Below are positions 43,820 through 55,444 of a DNA stretch of 64,000 bases, one piece after another. This stretch comes from Scolanthus callimorphus (Eukaryota > Cnidaria > Anthozoa > Actiniaria > Edwardsiidae): the NCBI GenBank assembly GCA_033964015.1, contig CM066919.1:5298101-5362100 (forward strand). The letters are read 5' to 3'. The translations under genes were made by a program, and so were the position numbers. The first letter of the stretch is position 1, and every line of letters begins with the position of its first letter. The notes below the pieces were generated by a model. It saw nothing but the letters and a program-made list of their open reading frames with translations. It was not told where the DNA came from and made no database searches.

Positions 43820-45806
43820 AAAACAATCTACCAGTCAAGGACCATCAAAGGATTCTTTCCCTTGTAAACCTAGTACTTCTGGTACTGTAGCAATAAAATC
43901 TTTTGATAAGTATCGCCAACAGAAAGGAAAGAATGGAGCAGAAAAGGAAATGGGCTCAAGAACAAAACAAAAAACAGTTTGAAAGAAGAAGAAGAAGTCT
44001 TAGTTTATATTGGGTTAATGGAATGGAATGGCAAGGCCCCAAGGCAGAAGTTTTAAGACCCAAACGAGGGAAAAAGCTTGCCTTGAGACTGTTAAATACT
44101 CTTACTTACCCTACAATAAAGAAAAAAGCTGAAGAAAAATGGAAATCTTACCACAGTAATCTATATGCAGAAGAAGAGGAATACCTTCTGATTTGTGAAG
44201 ATGGGAAAAAGGCAATGTTTCTGCCAGGCACCAGTGAGCTTTTCACAATAAAGAGATACAAAGAGGAGACAGGAAGGAGTACAATAGGATAACTCTTTAC
44301 TTGTGCTCCCAGTCAGACTATGACAAGTCCTTGGGACTTTCTTCATCTGAAAGTGCTGATGAGTTTGATGTTGATACTGGCCCAGCTAAGAAGTATCAGA
44401 AAAAGATGACTAGTTTTCATACTAATGTAGAGGCCCATCACGTACACACTGTAAGTGATCATGAAGAGATAAAAACAGATGAACAGCTTGCATGGAAAGT
44501 TCAGGCAGACTGGAACAAGGAACTCTTAGACCAGACTACCAGTGATCATGGCATTGACAAGGTACATGACGTCACCGATGAAAGCTCATCTTCAGTACAA
44601 CCACCTCTGGATATAACTGGTGTTTATAAACAACTTAAAGCAAAAGTAAATCACGACTCAGGTCACTTCTACATTGTGACAAGAAGAAATGCACCACTGA
44701 GCAGGGTTTTGAGCATCTGGCAAAGGCAAACCAAGAAAACGTCACCAACATTTCCTTTAGAAGTGAAGTATACAGCAGAATTAGGTATTGATTCAGGTGC
44801 ATAGCTAAAGAATTTTTGTATGTTACAGTAAACCAGATAGGGAAGAACATTTTCCCAGATGGATCCCCTGTTAATTCTACATATCATGTTCAGAGTGGAA
44901 ATTTCAGAACATGTGGAGAAATAGTTGCCACATCACTTGCACAAGGAGGCCCGTCACCATGTTTTTTTTGAGAAATGTGCATACAAAAGCATGTTTGAGG
45001 ATACTAGAGATTTTGAAGATATTTCAGATGATGACCTGGCACCTAAAGAACTAGAACTTTTAAGTGAAATCAGCAAGGATCCAACCAAGCATATTGACTT
45101 TATAAGTGAGAATGGATATGGAGGTATCATTGACAGTAAACATGTAGATGCTATAATTAGATCATTGAAGGTTAGCTTGGTTAGTCATCGCATGCTGTAT
45201 ATGCAAGAATTTCGGAAGGGTCTGGATGCATATGGACTTGGAGACATAATTCAATCCAACCCTGACTTATGTGCAGCTCTGTTTGTAAAGGGAAATGAAA
45301 AACCACCACCAGATGCAAACTACCTTTTCTCTTTAATGCACCCTGTGTATTCAGAGGCTGGCACTTCAAGGAAGAACTTAGAGGAAATGGTAATGGACCA
45401 CTTCCAAGATTTCTTAATTGAGGTTGAAGACACCCAAATCAGTGGTTATAAGGAAGCAGTTGCTTGGAACACTGATGGAGATGAGGAGCAAGAGACACAA
45501 GATCCAGCAGAATGTAATTCTAATGGGGAGATGTTCATCACTCCTGATGTGTCAGTACTAGGCATAATGGGTTGGCTAACAGGCCAGAGGCATCGTCATG
45601 CATTTGAAGAAGAGAAGATAGTAATTACTGTGAAGTTTGATCATGACTGCATGTTACGGTCACCAAATCACACCATTTGTTTCCCATTGGTGGGTGCATG
45701 TGGACATGATATCACCCTACCAACATCCCACATGAGTAAGAAAGATGATTTTAAGGATGTGTTTGTCACTGCATTTTCCAAGGGACAAGCATTTGCTCGA
45801 CATTAA
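43820..45806 (+). pseudogene. Transposon-borne HECT E3 ubiquitin ligase-like gene, frameshifted
   Basis: Open segments in successive frames read as one protein: a basic coiled stretch (MEQKRKWAQEQNKKQFERRR), a segment with YLLICEDGKKAMFLPGTSE and FTIKRYKEE, an acidic linker with VSDHEEIKTDEQLAWKVQ, then a HECT-like C-terminal part (ELGIDSGA ... GKNIFPDGSP ... FRTCGEIVATSLAQGGP ... ITVKFDHDCMLRSPN). GACGHDITLP near the end aligns by eye with the HECT catalytic-Cys region. I see indels near 43930 (+1), 44275 (-1), 44805 (-1) and 44960 (+1, T8 for T7), plus probable compensating ones near 43990-44060. Similar HECT proteins, often called G2E3-like, accompany such transposons in fish and cnidarians as I recall. 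A role in transposition is not established. Confidence 0.7.
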
Positions 45807-45929
45807 ATTCTAAGACACCATGAGACATGACCAGCACAGTACAAGACCATAACCTTGGATAATACATGAAGTACTATAATGTTCAATCTGTTAACTAGTG
45901 TCTCATAATATACTAATGTGAGGTTCCAT

Positions 45930-45965
<36 letters not shown>

Positions 45966-48011
45966 AGGGCTTTGATTAGAGAGCGTTGGGGATGTCAATT
46001 TACCTGATTTTTTTCATACAAATACACTGTACAGTATTTTGGAAATCACAGAGGGATGGGAATTGGGGGTCACTTTTCAAGAGCCTTCCATCAAGGAGGG
46101 GGGGGGATATTTTCTGGAACCACACAATCAAATCCGTGAGCAGCATGGAATTTACTTTTTATGCAAGGAATGCTTTACTTTTCAATGAAAAAATTCCAGA
46201 AAGATGGTGGGTTTTACATCCCAATTTTTAAGTGTCCAGTTGAAATATTGTGAGAGCATCATAGTAATATCATTTCAACTTTGTATAGTACAATGCATTA
46301 TATCAGTAACCTTTTGTAGGAGGGGGTTGAGGTTGTGGTACATGTAGCCATGGTTGTTTTCAGGACTCACAAAGGAACATTAGTATTGTCTCCTGCAATC
46401 CCCTTCGTCTCTACCCCATCCTTGGCCCTGCTGAATTGAGCTATTTTTTTACTATATAGCTTCTTGACATTAAAATGATTAAAGTTCCTTAGGGGAGGTG
46501 TTATTAATAGATTAGTGATAATTAACTTTAATTGGGTTTGCATAAACTTTAGTTTCAATATTTCAATTAATTATGGAATACATTTTTAAACACAATAATG
46601 TAATCATGAATTGAATTGAATTGAACATTCCACTGTAGGGTGACTCTGGATGTTATGTGACTGTAATTGGGAGAGGGGCTGGTACAGTTTAGTGATTATT
46701 GAATTAAATTGGAATTGATTATAATACATCAGGATAGTTAAACACAAGGTTCCAGTATAAAAGGGATAACTCCTCCCGCCCCAAAATGCCTGCAAAAGAA
46801 CAAATAAATAATTATTTCTTAGGTGTTTTTGCTCGCATTTTGAATTCTAAATTTTGAATGTCGCGGTACAGAGAGACAAAGTGAGATGCTCACTTTGACA
46901 GCTGATTGATAACTGATTGTTCTCGAGCCTGGGGGTGGGAGGAGTTATCCCTTTTATACCGGAACCTCGTGTTTAAGATGTAGCAATACATTGTTATATG
47001 GAGTGCTATATTGTTTGATGTTCTATTAAAAATACTGATCTTCATGTTATCATCACGTTTCACTAGTCAGTATTATATTATTGTTACTGTTACAGTTTAG
47101 TGATTATTAGATTTTATTTGAATTGATTGTAATGAGTTCAGGATAGTTTAGAATTGATTATAATTAGTACATGATAGTTTAGAAGTAGCAATTTGAACTG
47201 ATTGTAATGAAATCAGGAAGGTTTTTGTGTCAATCCATTGTTATATGGAGTGGTATATTGTTTGATGTTCTAATAAAAACTGATCTTCATGTTGTCATAT
47301 CACTTTTCACCTTTTTGCACTCTGTCCAGTTAAAATGATTCAAGTAGTATCCTATAACATCCTATTTAAGAGGGGTCAGGGGTCAATTTGCCCGATCTTT
47401 TCCATAAAAATACTGTATTTTTCTTTGGAAATTCTAGAGGGGGTTAAGGGGGTATGGATATTTTCTGGAACCACACAATATTGCTAAATAATTTTTTTTC
47501 ACATCACTTTATGACCTTTTCTCCACTAAGATACACTCTGACTGACATAAGCCAAGTCTGACAAAAAGGAGAGGGAGAATTTCTTACTGGGGAAGGGAGG
47601 GGGGGTCAAATATTTCTATTTTCTTCCTCCAGTCTCCCTAATCTACAATATTATGGACAGTCCCCTAGAGAACCTGGTTAAAATAAACATCTAAAATCAT
47701 CTAAGTTTCATACTTGATTTACCAAATTCAATCAAGAGTATTGTGTATTTCCAAAAAATATCCTACCCCCTATGGAGGGGATTTGAAATTCCAGAGGGGT
47801 GGGGGGTCAATTTACCTATCTTTTTTTTTTTTTTGGGGGGGGGGGGTGAATATTTTTTTGGAAACACACATTGCATAATTATTTAAATCAGCCGATGGAA
47901 ATGGATGACTTCGTATGTTGCTTGCCGTCAAAAATCTTTAAACAGCTTTTCTTGTTTTAACCTCTAAAAGTCCCATATGATATAATACTGGTAAAATTGG
48001 TAGCTTTTTTT
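45807..48011. other. Transposon interior without genes: C33 tract, MITE, duplicated AT-rich segments
   Basis: Holds a run of 33 C at 45931-45963, a MITE at 46742-46972, a duplicated segment (ttgttatatggagtg.tatat tgtttgatgttct) at 46990 and 47234, and several G- or C-rich runs near 47590 and 47835. No convincing ORF. Confidence 0.6.
46742..46972. mobile_element. piggyBac-type MITE (TTAA duplication) inside the IS3EU-like element
   Basis: Ends ACACAAGGTTCCAGTATAAA / TTTATACCGGAACCTCGTGT with the shared arm aagggataactcctccc, flanked by TTAA at 46738-46741 and 46973-46976; 231 bases. Confidence 0.85.
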
Positions 48012-49211
48012 CTATCCACCATTCTCAGAAATGTGCATAAGTGTACAATACAACTGGTAGGCATCTTTCCAGTCTTTTGGATGACCTACTCCAAGTTCTT
48101 GGGAAGCATAATTAAAGTACTCCTGGTATTCATTGATGGCATCTTTTGTAACAATATTTAAGGAAAGAAAATCCGTTTCTGCTTCTGTGACTCTCTGTAG
48201 AAGATCAGGCATTGCTCCATGATGCTCTGGTAAGAAAAACAGTGAGTCAGGTCTGCCTGGGACAGTATCAAATCGTGATGAGCGGATATAGTGAGTGTTC
48301 CAGTGCTCTACCACAGAATTCAAATCATCTTGTAAAATACCTGAAAAACAGTACCACAGACATTCTTTACTTAACTCAGAAGAAGTGTCAATTGCACCTT
48401 CAGATTCCAGGTCTTTAAAGAAATTCCTCCACCAACAGGATCTATTCTTGGAATAAAAAGACCACCATCCCTCAATTCGTTGGTTACGTGGGGAAGGTAC
48501 ATATCTGTGGGACTCTGGGTTATCTCGAAAATAGCTTTGGGCTGCTGCAACTATTGCATTTTCTGTTCCAAGGTCTGTAACCATTTCAACTGGGCAACCC
48601 ATCAACTCTCTCACAGTATTCAAGTAGAAGGTGGCTATGTTATCAGGAGAGTTGTTAGAAGGTGTTACATGGAGCCAAAGTATCTTTCTGCTAAAACCAT
48701 CAATTGCCCCATGAATAGGAAAACCCCAAGGTTTTAATTTGTCGTAACCATCAAGATGCCAGGCATAGTTAGGTCCTGGGTTATGATAGGTTCTTCTTTT
48801 CAAGCGGTGAGCTTTCCTTGCTTCCACCCCTTCCGGATCTAGCTCCTTCAAAATATCCTGTACTACAACACGTGGAATTCGAAGTCCTTCGATTTCTAAA
48901 GTGTGCCAGACTGTTCGGTAACCACCAGGTGAGCCAGGGCCATTTATTATCTCACTTATACGCCTCCTTGCCCTTTCATACATCTCTCCTGCATCTTTTT
49001 TAAGAAAGAAACCTCTCCTACTAAGGCCATATGACTTAAGCCTTCTTAATAGTGAACTATAGCTCATTTCAACATTGTGCCGTTTGGCTAGGAAAAGAAG
49101 AATTTCCTCATATGAATATCCTCGTTGGAAGTAGTATCTTATTATTGTCTCTTCATCGAAGGTGCCTTTCTCGTCACTATCTTCTGACTGATTAGCAACT
49201 GTTGCTGACAA
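48012..49211 (-). CDS. DDE/integrase-core transposase, 399 aa, intact
   Basis: Complete ORF. Residues about 18-66 form a helix-turn-helix (FDEETIIRYYFQRGYSYEE then SYSSLLRRLKSYGLSRR). The integrase-like catalytic core has WHLDGYDKLKPWGF (D154), VTDLGTEN (D213) and NQRIEGWWSFYSK (E247), so the last spacing is 33 residues between D and E. The C-terminal part has EHWNTHYIRSSR and PGRPDSLFFLPEHHG. It cuts and joins element ends in the nucleus. It sits inside matching inverted repeats and has no frame break, so it could still be active. Superfamily IS3EU by memory; Ginger-type integrases are the alternative. Confidence 0.9.
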   Translation of the reverse strand: MSATVANQSEDSDEKGTFDEETIIRYYFQRGYSYEEILLFLAKRHNVEMSYSSLLRRLKSYGLSRRGFFLKKDAGEMYERARRRISEIINGPGSPGGYRTVWHTLEIEGLRIPRVVVQDILKELDPEGVEARKAHRLKRRTYHNPGPNYAWHLDGYDKLKPWGFPIHGAIDGFSRKILWLHVTPSNNSPDNIATFYLNTVRELMGCPVEMVTDLGTENAIVAAAQSYFRDNPESHRYVPSPRNQRIEGWWSFYSKNRSCWWRNFFKDLESEGAIDTSSELSKECLWYCFSGILQDDLNSVVEHWNTHYIRSSRFDTVPGRPDSLFFLPEHHGAMPDLLQRVTEAETDFLSLNIVTKDAINEYQEYFNYASQELGVGHPKDWKDAYQLYCTLMHISENGG

Positions 49212-49366
49212 GGAAAAAATGAAAACAACAAAATAAATATAAGCTTAAGTTAAGCTTAAACAATAGAAAACAAGTTGGACATAGAAAGTTTAATTGGCAG
49301 AAGGATCCTGTCCTCTTATGAAAAGCACGAAGATATGAAGGTTAAACTATACCGACTAGGTGATTA

Positions 49367-50061
49367 TGTAACCGTAATGGTCTTATTTGGAAACTCACCT
49401 TGTCCACACATGTGGCAAACTTTCCCTCATTCCCCAATTCCGCTGCGCAATTTGTGCAAAACATGATCAAAGACGAAGAACTCAAGCCGATGATGGGGAA
49501 AGATGAGGAAGGAATGCGGGAACTTCCTCATACGGTAAGGACTGGGTACCAACACAGGCAACCCACACCACGACCATGTCTGACGAGCAAAGATGTGTCA
49601 TTATCTTTAATAGTGCATTTTTCTTGTTTTACGATTGTAGTATAAAAGTATTCATTGGATATTTAGTGTTGAAAGTAACTGCTGCACCTTCTGTAAAGAC
49701 TAAAGCAACTCTTTAAACATTATCGAGAAATGTTGTTGGGCTTCCTGTGGTAAATAATCCCGCTGACCAGAAAGTACTGCAGTGCAATTTGTATTTGCTG
49801 TGAGTGATTTGTTTTTGCTGTGGCAAATTTGTTTTTGCTGTGGTGAATTTGTTTTTGCTGTGGCGAATTTGTATTTGCTGTGAGTGATTTGTTTTTGCTG
49901 TGGCGATTTTGTTTTTGCTGTGGTGAATTTGTATTTGCTGTGAGGGACTTGTTTTTGCTGTGGCGAATTTGTTTTTGCTGTGGTGAATTTGTATTTGCCG
50001 TGAGTGATTTGTTTTTGCTGTGGTGAATTTGTATTTGCTGTGACAGTTATGGGCCACAGAG
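49367..50061 (-). repeat. Right long terminal inverted repeat of the IS3EU-like element
   Basis: Mate of 41730-42427. The subterminal minisatellite (49790-50043) keeps the same number and order of units as the left one, so translated frames across both are identical over 114 codons. Its outermost bases are split off by the insertion at 50055-50434. Confidence 0.9.
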
Positions 50062-50434
50062 CGGAAATGACCAAAAATGAAATGTCTAACTTCTCCATAT
50101 TTTAATATATAAGCTCAAGATTCCGTATACAAAGAGTTTCTATGACCTAAAGCTTAATTCCAAATTTTCAAGAAATTTGAAGAATATGAATTTTAGATAT
50201 GATTGAACAAAGTTTGCAGAATTCCTGATCAAAGTACTAATTCTCCCATAAAATGGCACAGAAACCAAAGTTTAAAGCCTAATATCTCAAAGACGGATCC
50301 ATTAGAAAAAAGTCATTTTTGATATTTTGTTTCTAATAAGACAAGGAGTCTGTATGCAAAAAATCAAGCTTTTCTGAGTTAACCCTTCCTTATTATTTGA
50401 AAATTAGTGATCTAAACAGGTCATTTCCGCTCTG
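50055..50434. mobile_element. Nested MITE in the right end of the IS3EU-like element
   Basis: Ends cagagcggaaatgacc / ggtcatttccgctctg. Removal would restore cagttatgggcca next to ccgta, matching the left end of the host element. About 380 bases; ggcca may be the duplicated target. Confidence 0.8.
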
Positions 50435-50653
50435 CCGGCCACCGTACATAAGCGAGTTGAAAACTCAAATTGGCCAAAAATCCAGTTACTCAAAAACTTT
50501 AAACCTCTTGGCTTGATTTTGCTTTGTTTTGTAAGAGCTACATATAAGCATTATAATTTCGGTTCGTCGCGCCATAATTCGCGTTGAATGCGGAGAATTT
50601 TAATTTCATAGTACTAAAATAGGAATATATCATGCCAACACGTGCAATTCTAT

Positions 50654-50837
50654 CACAGGGAATTTCTGCAGAAACCCTTCCATGGGAACAGCTGAAAAAT
50701 TGTGGGTTCCATTGTAGAAGAATGTGAAGTGTTCGGATTTCCCATGGCTATCCATGTGAATTCCAAACACTTCCCACGCGTGTGCCTTGGGAAATTCAGC
50801 TTTTCCCATGGATGGGTTTCAGTACAAATTCCCTGTA
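50654..50837. mobile_element. MITE family M1, copy 3
   Basis: cacagggaatttctgcagaa ..ccatggg at the left and cccatggatgggtttcag..aaattccctgta at the right; same interior as 14714-14889 in inverted order. Confidence 0.85.
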
Positions 50838-51359
50838 TATGCAAACCCCTATACATTTCATTCGAATTTCATCTATGAAATTTATTTTCCTACAATCAAG
50901 ATTTCTTCACGGGACTAACACGCCTTACTACTTGCATGCAAACCTTTCAAAAGATGCTAAAATAAAGCCCAGAGGTTTCGTACTTTCTAGTAACCAGATT
51001 TTGGGCCACACGTTGCTCCACTCACTAAAATATTAAGTAGCGCTCCGTCCAAGAACGATAGCGTGAACGGCTATGGGGAATTTGAGTTATGCTTTGTGTA
51101 AAATTTTAAATTGTTAAATTTCTAAAAAATTAATTGGCTTAGTCAACAAATCCTGGCCTTCTGATTGGTTGAAATTTGTTTTTGACCGATTTCGTAGCGA
51201 AATACTTCGTTTGCAGAGCTGAATTCTTTCCGAATAGGTCTTCAGGATATTTCATAGCATTTTGTTAGTTCAAGAAGAAAATCGAGTGTGAGCATGACTA
51301 GACGACCACTGTTTCCGCGGCCCTATTGTTTCCGCTATAGTTCTAAGACGGAGCGCTAC

Positions 51360-53608
51360 TTAAATACTGTTTTGAGAATTGTTTCTCGGGCTCAAAGCCT
51401 GTCTTTTAAAAGTATTTGTATTCAAAGCCACGGCAAGCTGCACCTGCTGTAGCCAAGTTTTCTTGTTAAATGTCATGGCAACATCCAGGCTGGCTCTGGC
51501 GGACTCCCGCCTGCTTTGCCCAGTCACGTGACGAATCACTGCCGAGGTCTGCATGAGAGGGTCCTCGCTTAGCGCGCGGTGATGTCCCTTGCGCGCATGC
51601 GCAGCGGACGACAAGCTCGCTTTGTGACTCTCGTCACCATCGCTACGCGCCTTTGTAAATAAATCCTTACTTTTCCATGTCTGCGCGCGAGGAAACTCTA
51701 ATTCGTCCGAGCTTGATCGAGAAAAACTCGGCTGGCTTGAGATGGGAGGCATTTTATCAGTCAATATCTTACGGGTACTTTTTCCGTTTTCACTGCCCAA
51801 GCTTGTAGCGCCGAGGGAGTTTCTGCCTGCATATTAATAACTCTTTCAGTCACGAATAACGTATCTTGCTCGCCTGGCGTTTTAATCTGAACGCTATCTC
51901 CCTCATTACCATCCTTGACACGAGTAGAATTCATTAGGCCTGAGGAATTTCCGTTGGTACTAATTTGTGGCATAGTGAGTTTACTCTCGGCTGCTGTCTT
52001 TTGTTCCCTATCAATGGTTTCCATCACTTCTATTTGCTTGTCCTCTAATGAGGGTTCTCTCCACTTATACGCGTTAAATGGGCTTCGTTCTGTTTTGTGC
52101 TTTGCTCGTTTATTATTCTGCTGTGTCGATCCCGTATTTGAATGTTTCCATTTGTTTCTATGGTAACGCGCTTCTTGGACAGCTGGTAGAACGTGTTGAT
52201 TATTTCGAGTTCTTTGTTTAGCATCTTCCGTAGTTTCCCGTAGCGCTTTCTCGCTATCCAAATCCTGTTCGCTTGTAATCCCTAACTCCTTTGTTCCATT
52301 TGAAGCTTCTTGTGATCCCATCTCGCCTTTTATTTCCATGACTATATGCTTAGTTGACTTTTCACTTGTCTTGAGTCCCTCTTGGCCACCTGTTATAGCT
52401 AACAGCTTGGGTGATCGCGTCGGATTTGCCACCAACGACAACTCAATTTTAGGCGCCGCTGTTTGCAAGTTCCTTCCAAAACCGTCAACCTGAACTTTCT
52501 GCCCGACGACTGCTTTCCTGTAGTCTCGATTCTCCATCGCTAGCAACAAAGGACTCGGGTTGTGCTTATGAAAAACCAAAGCCCTATCGCGCGCTCGGTC
52601 GCACCATTTTTTAACGCGCGCGTACAAAGTTATAGTCAAACCATCCATCGTACGCGATCTAAACTGCTCGGCAATAAGGAGCTTAAAACACTCGGTGTGC
52701 TTAAACCTTCTGGATATATTACAAGGTGTTAAACCCGCACCATCTTTTGCTAAAATACACGTATAATTTCGATGGATAAATAATCTTAAACAGACGAGAT
52801 GGCCGTGTTGCGCGGCCTCGTGGACAGGCGTCTTGTAATGGTCAATATGGACCTGTTTATTACACCACTCGCGGACTGGGTGCTCGCCTACTGCCTCGTC
52901 CGATCTTGCACCCGATTTCATCAGCAAAGCAGCGAGCTGATGATACCCAAAATGAGCTGCAATAAATAATCCAACTCTCTGCTGATATTTAGCAATTAAA
53001 GGGTCCTCGCTAAGATTCATCATATACTTTAAAGTTGGAGTCAACTGGCCCTTGGTTGCTGCCTTTAAAAAATCTCCCCAGCCGTTCCAAGTTTCGAGTC
53101 GCAAAGTATCCCCAATTCCTACGTTATAGTCCTTTAGCAAATTACAATCGAAGAGTTCTGTGCCATTTTGAGTAACAAGGCGAAATACACTTACATGCAG
53201 CCCGGTTTTGCTGGTCACCATAGTTCTTAAATCGCTTACTTTAGTTTCCCAAACATTAAATGGCTCAGTGAATTTGACCGTCTCGCTGTTGTACACGCAG
53301 TAGATGTTGAGATAAGACTTGATGTTTTCGATCAGTTCGCATCTCAGTGTTACTCCTGGTGGTATTCCAATGTCATTGAAAATCCACTCGTCTTCCAATA
53401 CGCCGCCTGCGAAACTAAGCGTCAATAACATGTCATTTTCCGTATCTTCACTTTGCACGGTGTCTAAATCGAATTTCTTTCTCAAAATCAGCTTCATATC
53501 AGCTACCGTTTGCTCAATGTTCACATCCAAGCAATGTCTGAAGCCGTTATAGAGAATAAAAACACGCATTTCGTGGTGAAATCCGAGCTCAAACCTCTTA
53601 GTCTTCAA
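51360..53608 (-). CDS. ANKUB1: ANKUB1, ankyrin repeat and ubiquitin domain protein (single exon, one frameshift)
   Basis: A 615-codon frame from 53608 and a second frame ending at 51360 together make one protein of about 749 residues. MRVFILYNGF (start at 53569) matches the human start MRVFVAFEGSF and is the preferred start over 53608. The N-terminal 100 residues are ubiquitin-like. Then SDLRTMVTSKTGLHVSVFRL and LKDYNVGIGDTLRLETWNGW match human ANKUB1 almost word for word, followed by ankyrin repeats (VGLFIAAHFGYHQLAALLMK, TPVHEAAQHGHLVCLRLF). The second frame carries the conserved end KTWLQQVQLAVALNTNTFKR. The frames overlap at about 51760-51850, and the total of 2,249 bases is one short of a multiple of 3. 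Unlike human, no introns are seen. Function is unknown; a ubiquitin-linked adaptor role is only inferred. Confidence 0.9.
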
Positions 53609-54316
53609 ATCGTGCTTACAACCCTCATAGCAGTACGAGCTCTGAAGACGAATTGCTAAGAAACAACTTTGTGTCGGTATAAAACATTAATGAAAGTCTG
53701 AAAGTCCCACAGTAATAGGAAAACCTGTTAGGAATAATAAAAACTTTAAATTATTAATTTTTGTCAGGTTTCAACCAATCATAGTGGTTCCGAGGTTGAG
53801 GTCAGCAATTGCCTTGAAAACAGATTTTAATTTTGGGAGACTATTTTTCAAGAATGAAATCCTTTAATGGGAAGATTACATAGAATCTTAGGCGCTCTAT
53901 TGTTCGGGCAATTTAAGAGTCTTATGGCATAATTCCAAGCGTCAGTTTTTATTCGCCGGAAAGAGGTTTATTCAAAGTGGTTGGGTCAAAATATCACCCC
54001 TTGGGTCGTTATTGATTGATCAAAACCGACAGGATATTCGAGTTTTTTCAATTCCTACGTGATCCGATATAAACAATAATCAAAAGACGGCAGAGCGCAA
54101 GGCAAACATAAATCCCAATGATAGATAATCGTTGATCTTCAATAATAATAACAAAAGCACATAATAACAGGGTTTTTTTTTCTTGACTTATTGCATAGTA
54201 ATTAGGAGTGAAATTTCACGAGTGTGACACAAGAAAAAAAAGTCCTGTTTTGACATTTACTTCGGCTTTGTATATCCGGAATGTCTGAGAAATGTTGAGA
54301 TAATTGCCACGATTAG
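53609..54316. other. ANKUB1 upstream region, no gene seen
   Basis: AT-rich, with no long ORF and no clear repeat. It should hold the ANKUB1 promoter and 5' UTR, but I see no decisive element. Confidence 0.4.
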
Positions 54317-54684
54317 TTTAGTTTAGTTTATTAGATTTGCCCGAGGGCCGGGAAATCCTCACAGAGCGAGGCTCCAATTACGAGGTTCCCTTGGTCAGTG
54401 TGATGGGTTAGTAAGTTGTAAGCCCTGCACTGAGGATGGGCAGCTTCCGACGTCCCCGTGGTTCCCTCTGGTTCAGATTAGTGTAGTGCATGTGAGAGAC
54501 GGGACCTACTGTTTAACGTCCTTATCCGAGAAGACGCGAAGGTCTAACCATTTGCAGATATTAGAGCAAAGGCAGCACCTTCTCCTCAATTATAGAAAAG
54601 ACCCTGAGTGTTGGCCCGGCCGGGGTTTGAACTCCCAACCTCCCGCACATAAGCCCGGCGCTCTACCACTGCGCTAACCGGTCG
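54317..54684 (-). mobile_element. tRNA-derived SINE, copy 2 (minus strand)
   Basis: Same tRNA-like head (ends ctaaccggtcg on plus), body and order as 19188-19590, with the tail tagtttagtttagttta. Sequence of the last 200 bases is nearly identical between copies. Confidence 0.87.
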
Positions 54685-55444
54685 AAGAAGGCATGGGGAA
54701 TCGAATAGAGATCATGCAATAGAAGGCGTTCGTAGTAATTACCATGAATTACACTAAAATAGCTTCTATAGACCTAATCGGCTAACGGTGTTTACATCTT
54801 GTTGCCACCCAATTCAAATCATGCGATGATCCCTTTGGGTGGTGAGAATTGTACAGTTTTTCTCACTCGACCGAGTGCACGAGTGTATGTACAGAACTAA
54901 CAAAAGCATCCACCCAAAGGAATTATCACATGATCTGAATTGGGTGGCAGCAAGATGTAAATTTAATAGCCGATTTGGTCTATTGACTAGTTTCGTTCGG
55001 CGCTAGGTAGCAATCACTTTGTCGAGGCACCCTGCTTCCTTTGCGAAAGTCAGCCGAGTTTCTGATGCAGCGAATGGTTTAAGTAAAATCACGCAATGCA
55101 TTATGGGCAGGGTAGTAGCTCCTTTAAACCCCCATCTAGTGTATTTTCGAAAACACTTTCCACGAACTCCTTGGCTCTCAGAAACTTAGAACTTAGCCAA
55201 ATATGCTACAATCAAATGCAAAACGATGGCGTACTTTCCTCCCCTTCCTTCTGCCTTCACCCCTTTCAATGTTGCTAGTTGAGCTGGACAAGCAGTCTAA
55301 TTTTCCAGCCAACATTGAAAGAGGCAGGAAAGGGAACGGAAGGGAAAGTGCGCCAACTAATTTTGCATTTGATTTCAGTTAATTTATCTAGACACTGGAC
55401 CCACAAAGGTTTCTGGGTTCTCTGTTAAGATTTCTGATTTGCAT

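Larger units (their letters stand above)
41730..50447. mobile_element. IS3EU-like DNA transposon, 8.7 kb, with TSD cataag
   Basis: Termini are TACGGTGGCC and GGCCACCGTA, flanked by the direct repeat cataag at 41724-41729 and 50448-50453. Long inverted repeats of about 695 bases follow (41730-42427 against 49367-50061). The element carries a DDE/integrase-type transposase (48012-49211, minus) and a broken HECT-type gene (about 43820-45806, plus). The 6-bp duplication and integrase-like transposase fit the IS3EU superfamily as I remember it. The superfamily name is from memory; the ends and the duplication are read directly. Confidence 0.85.
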
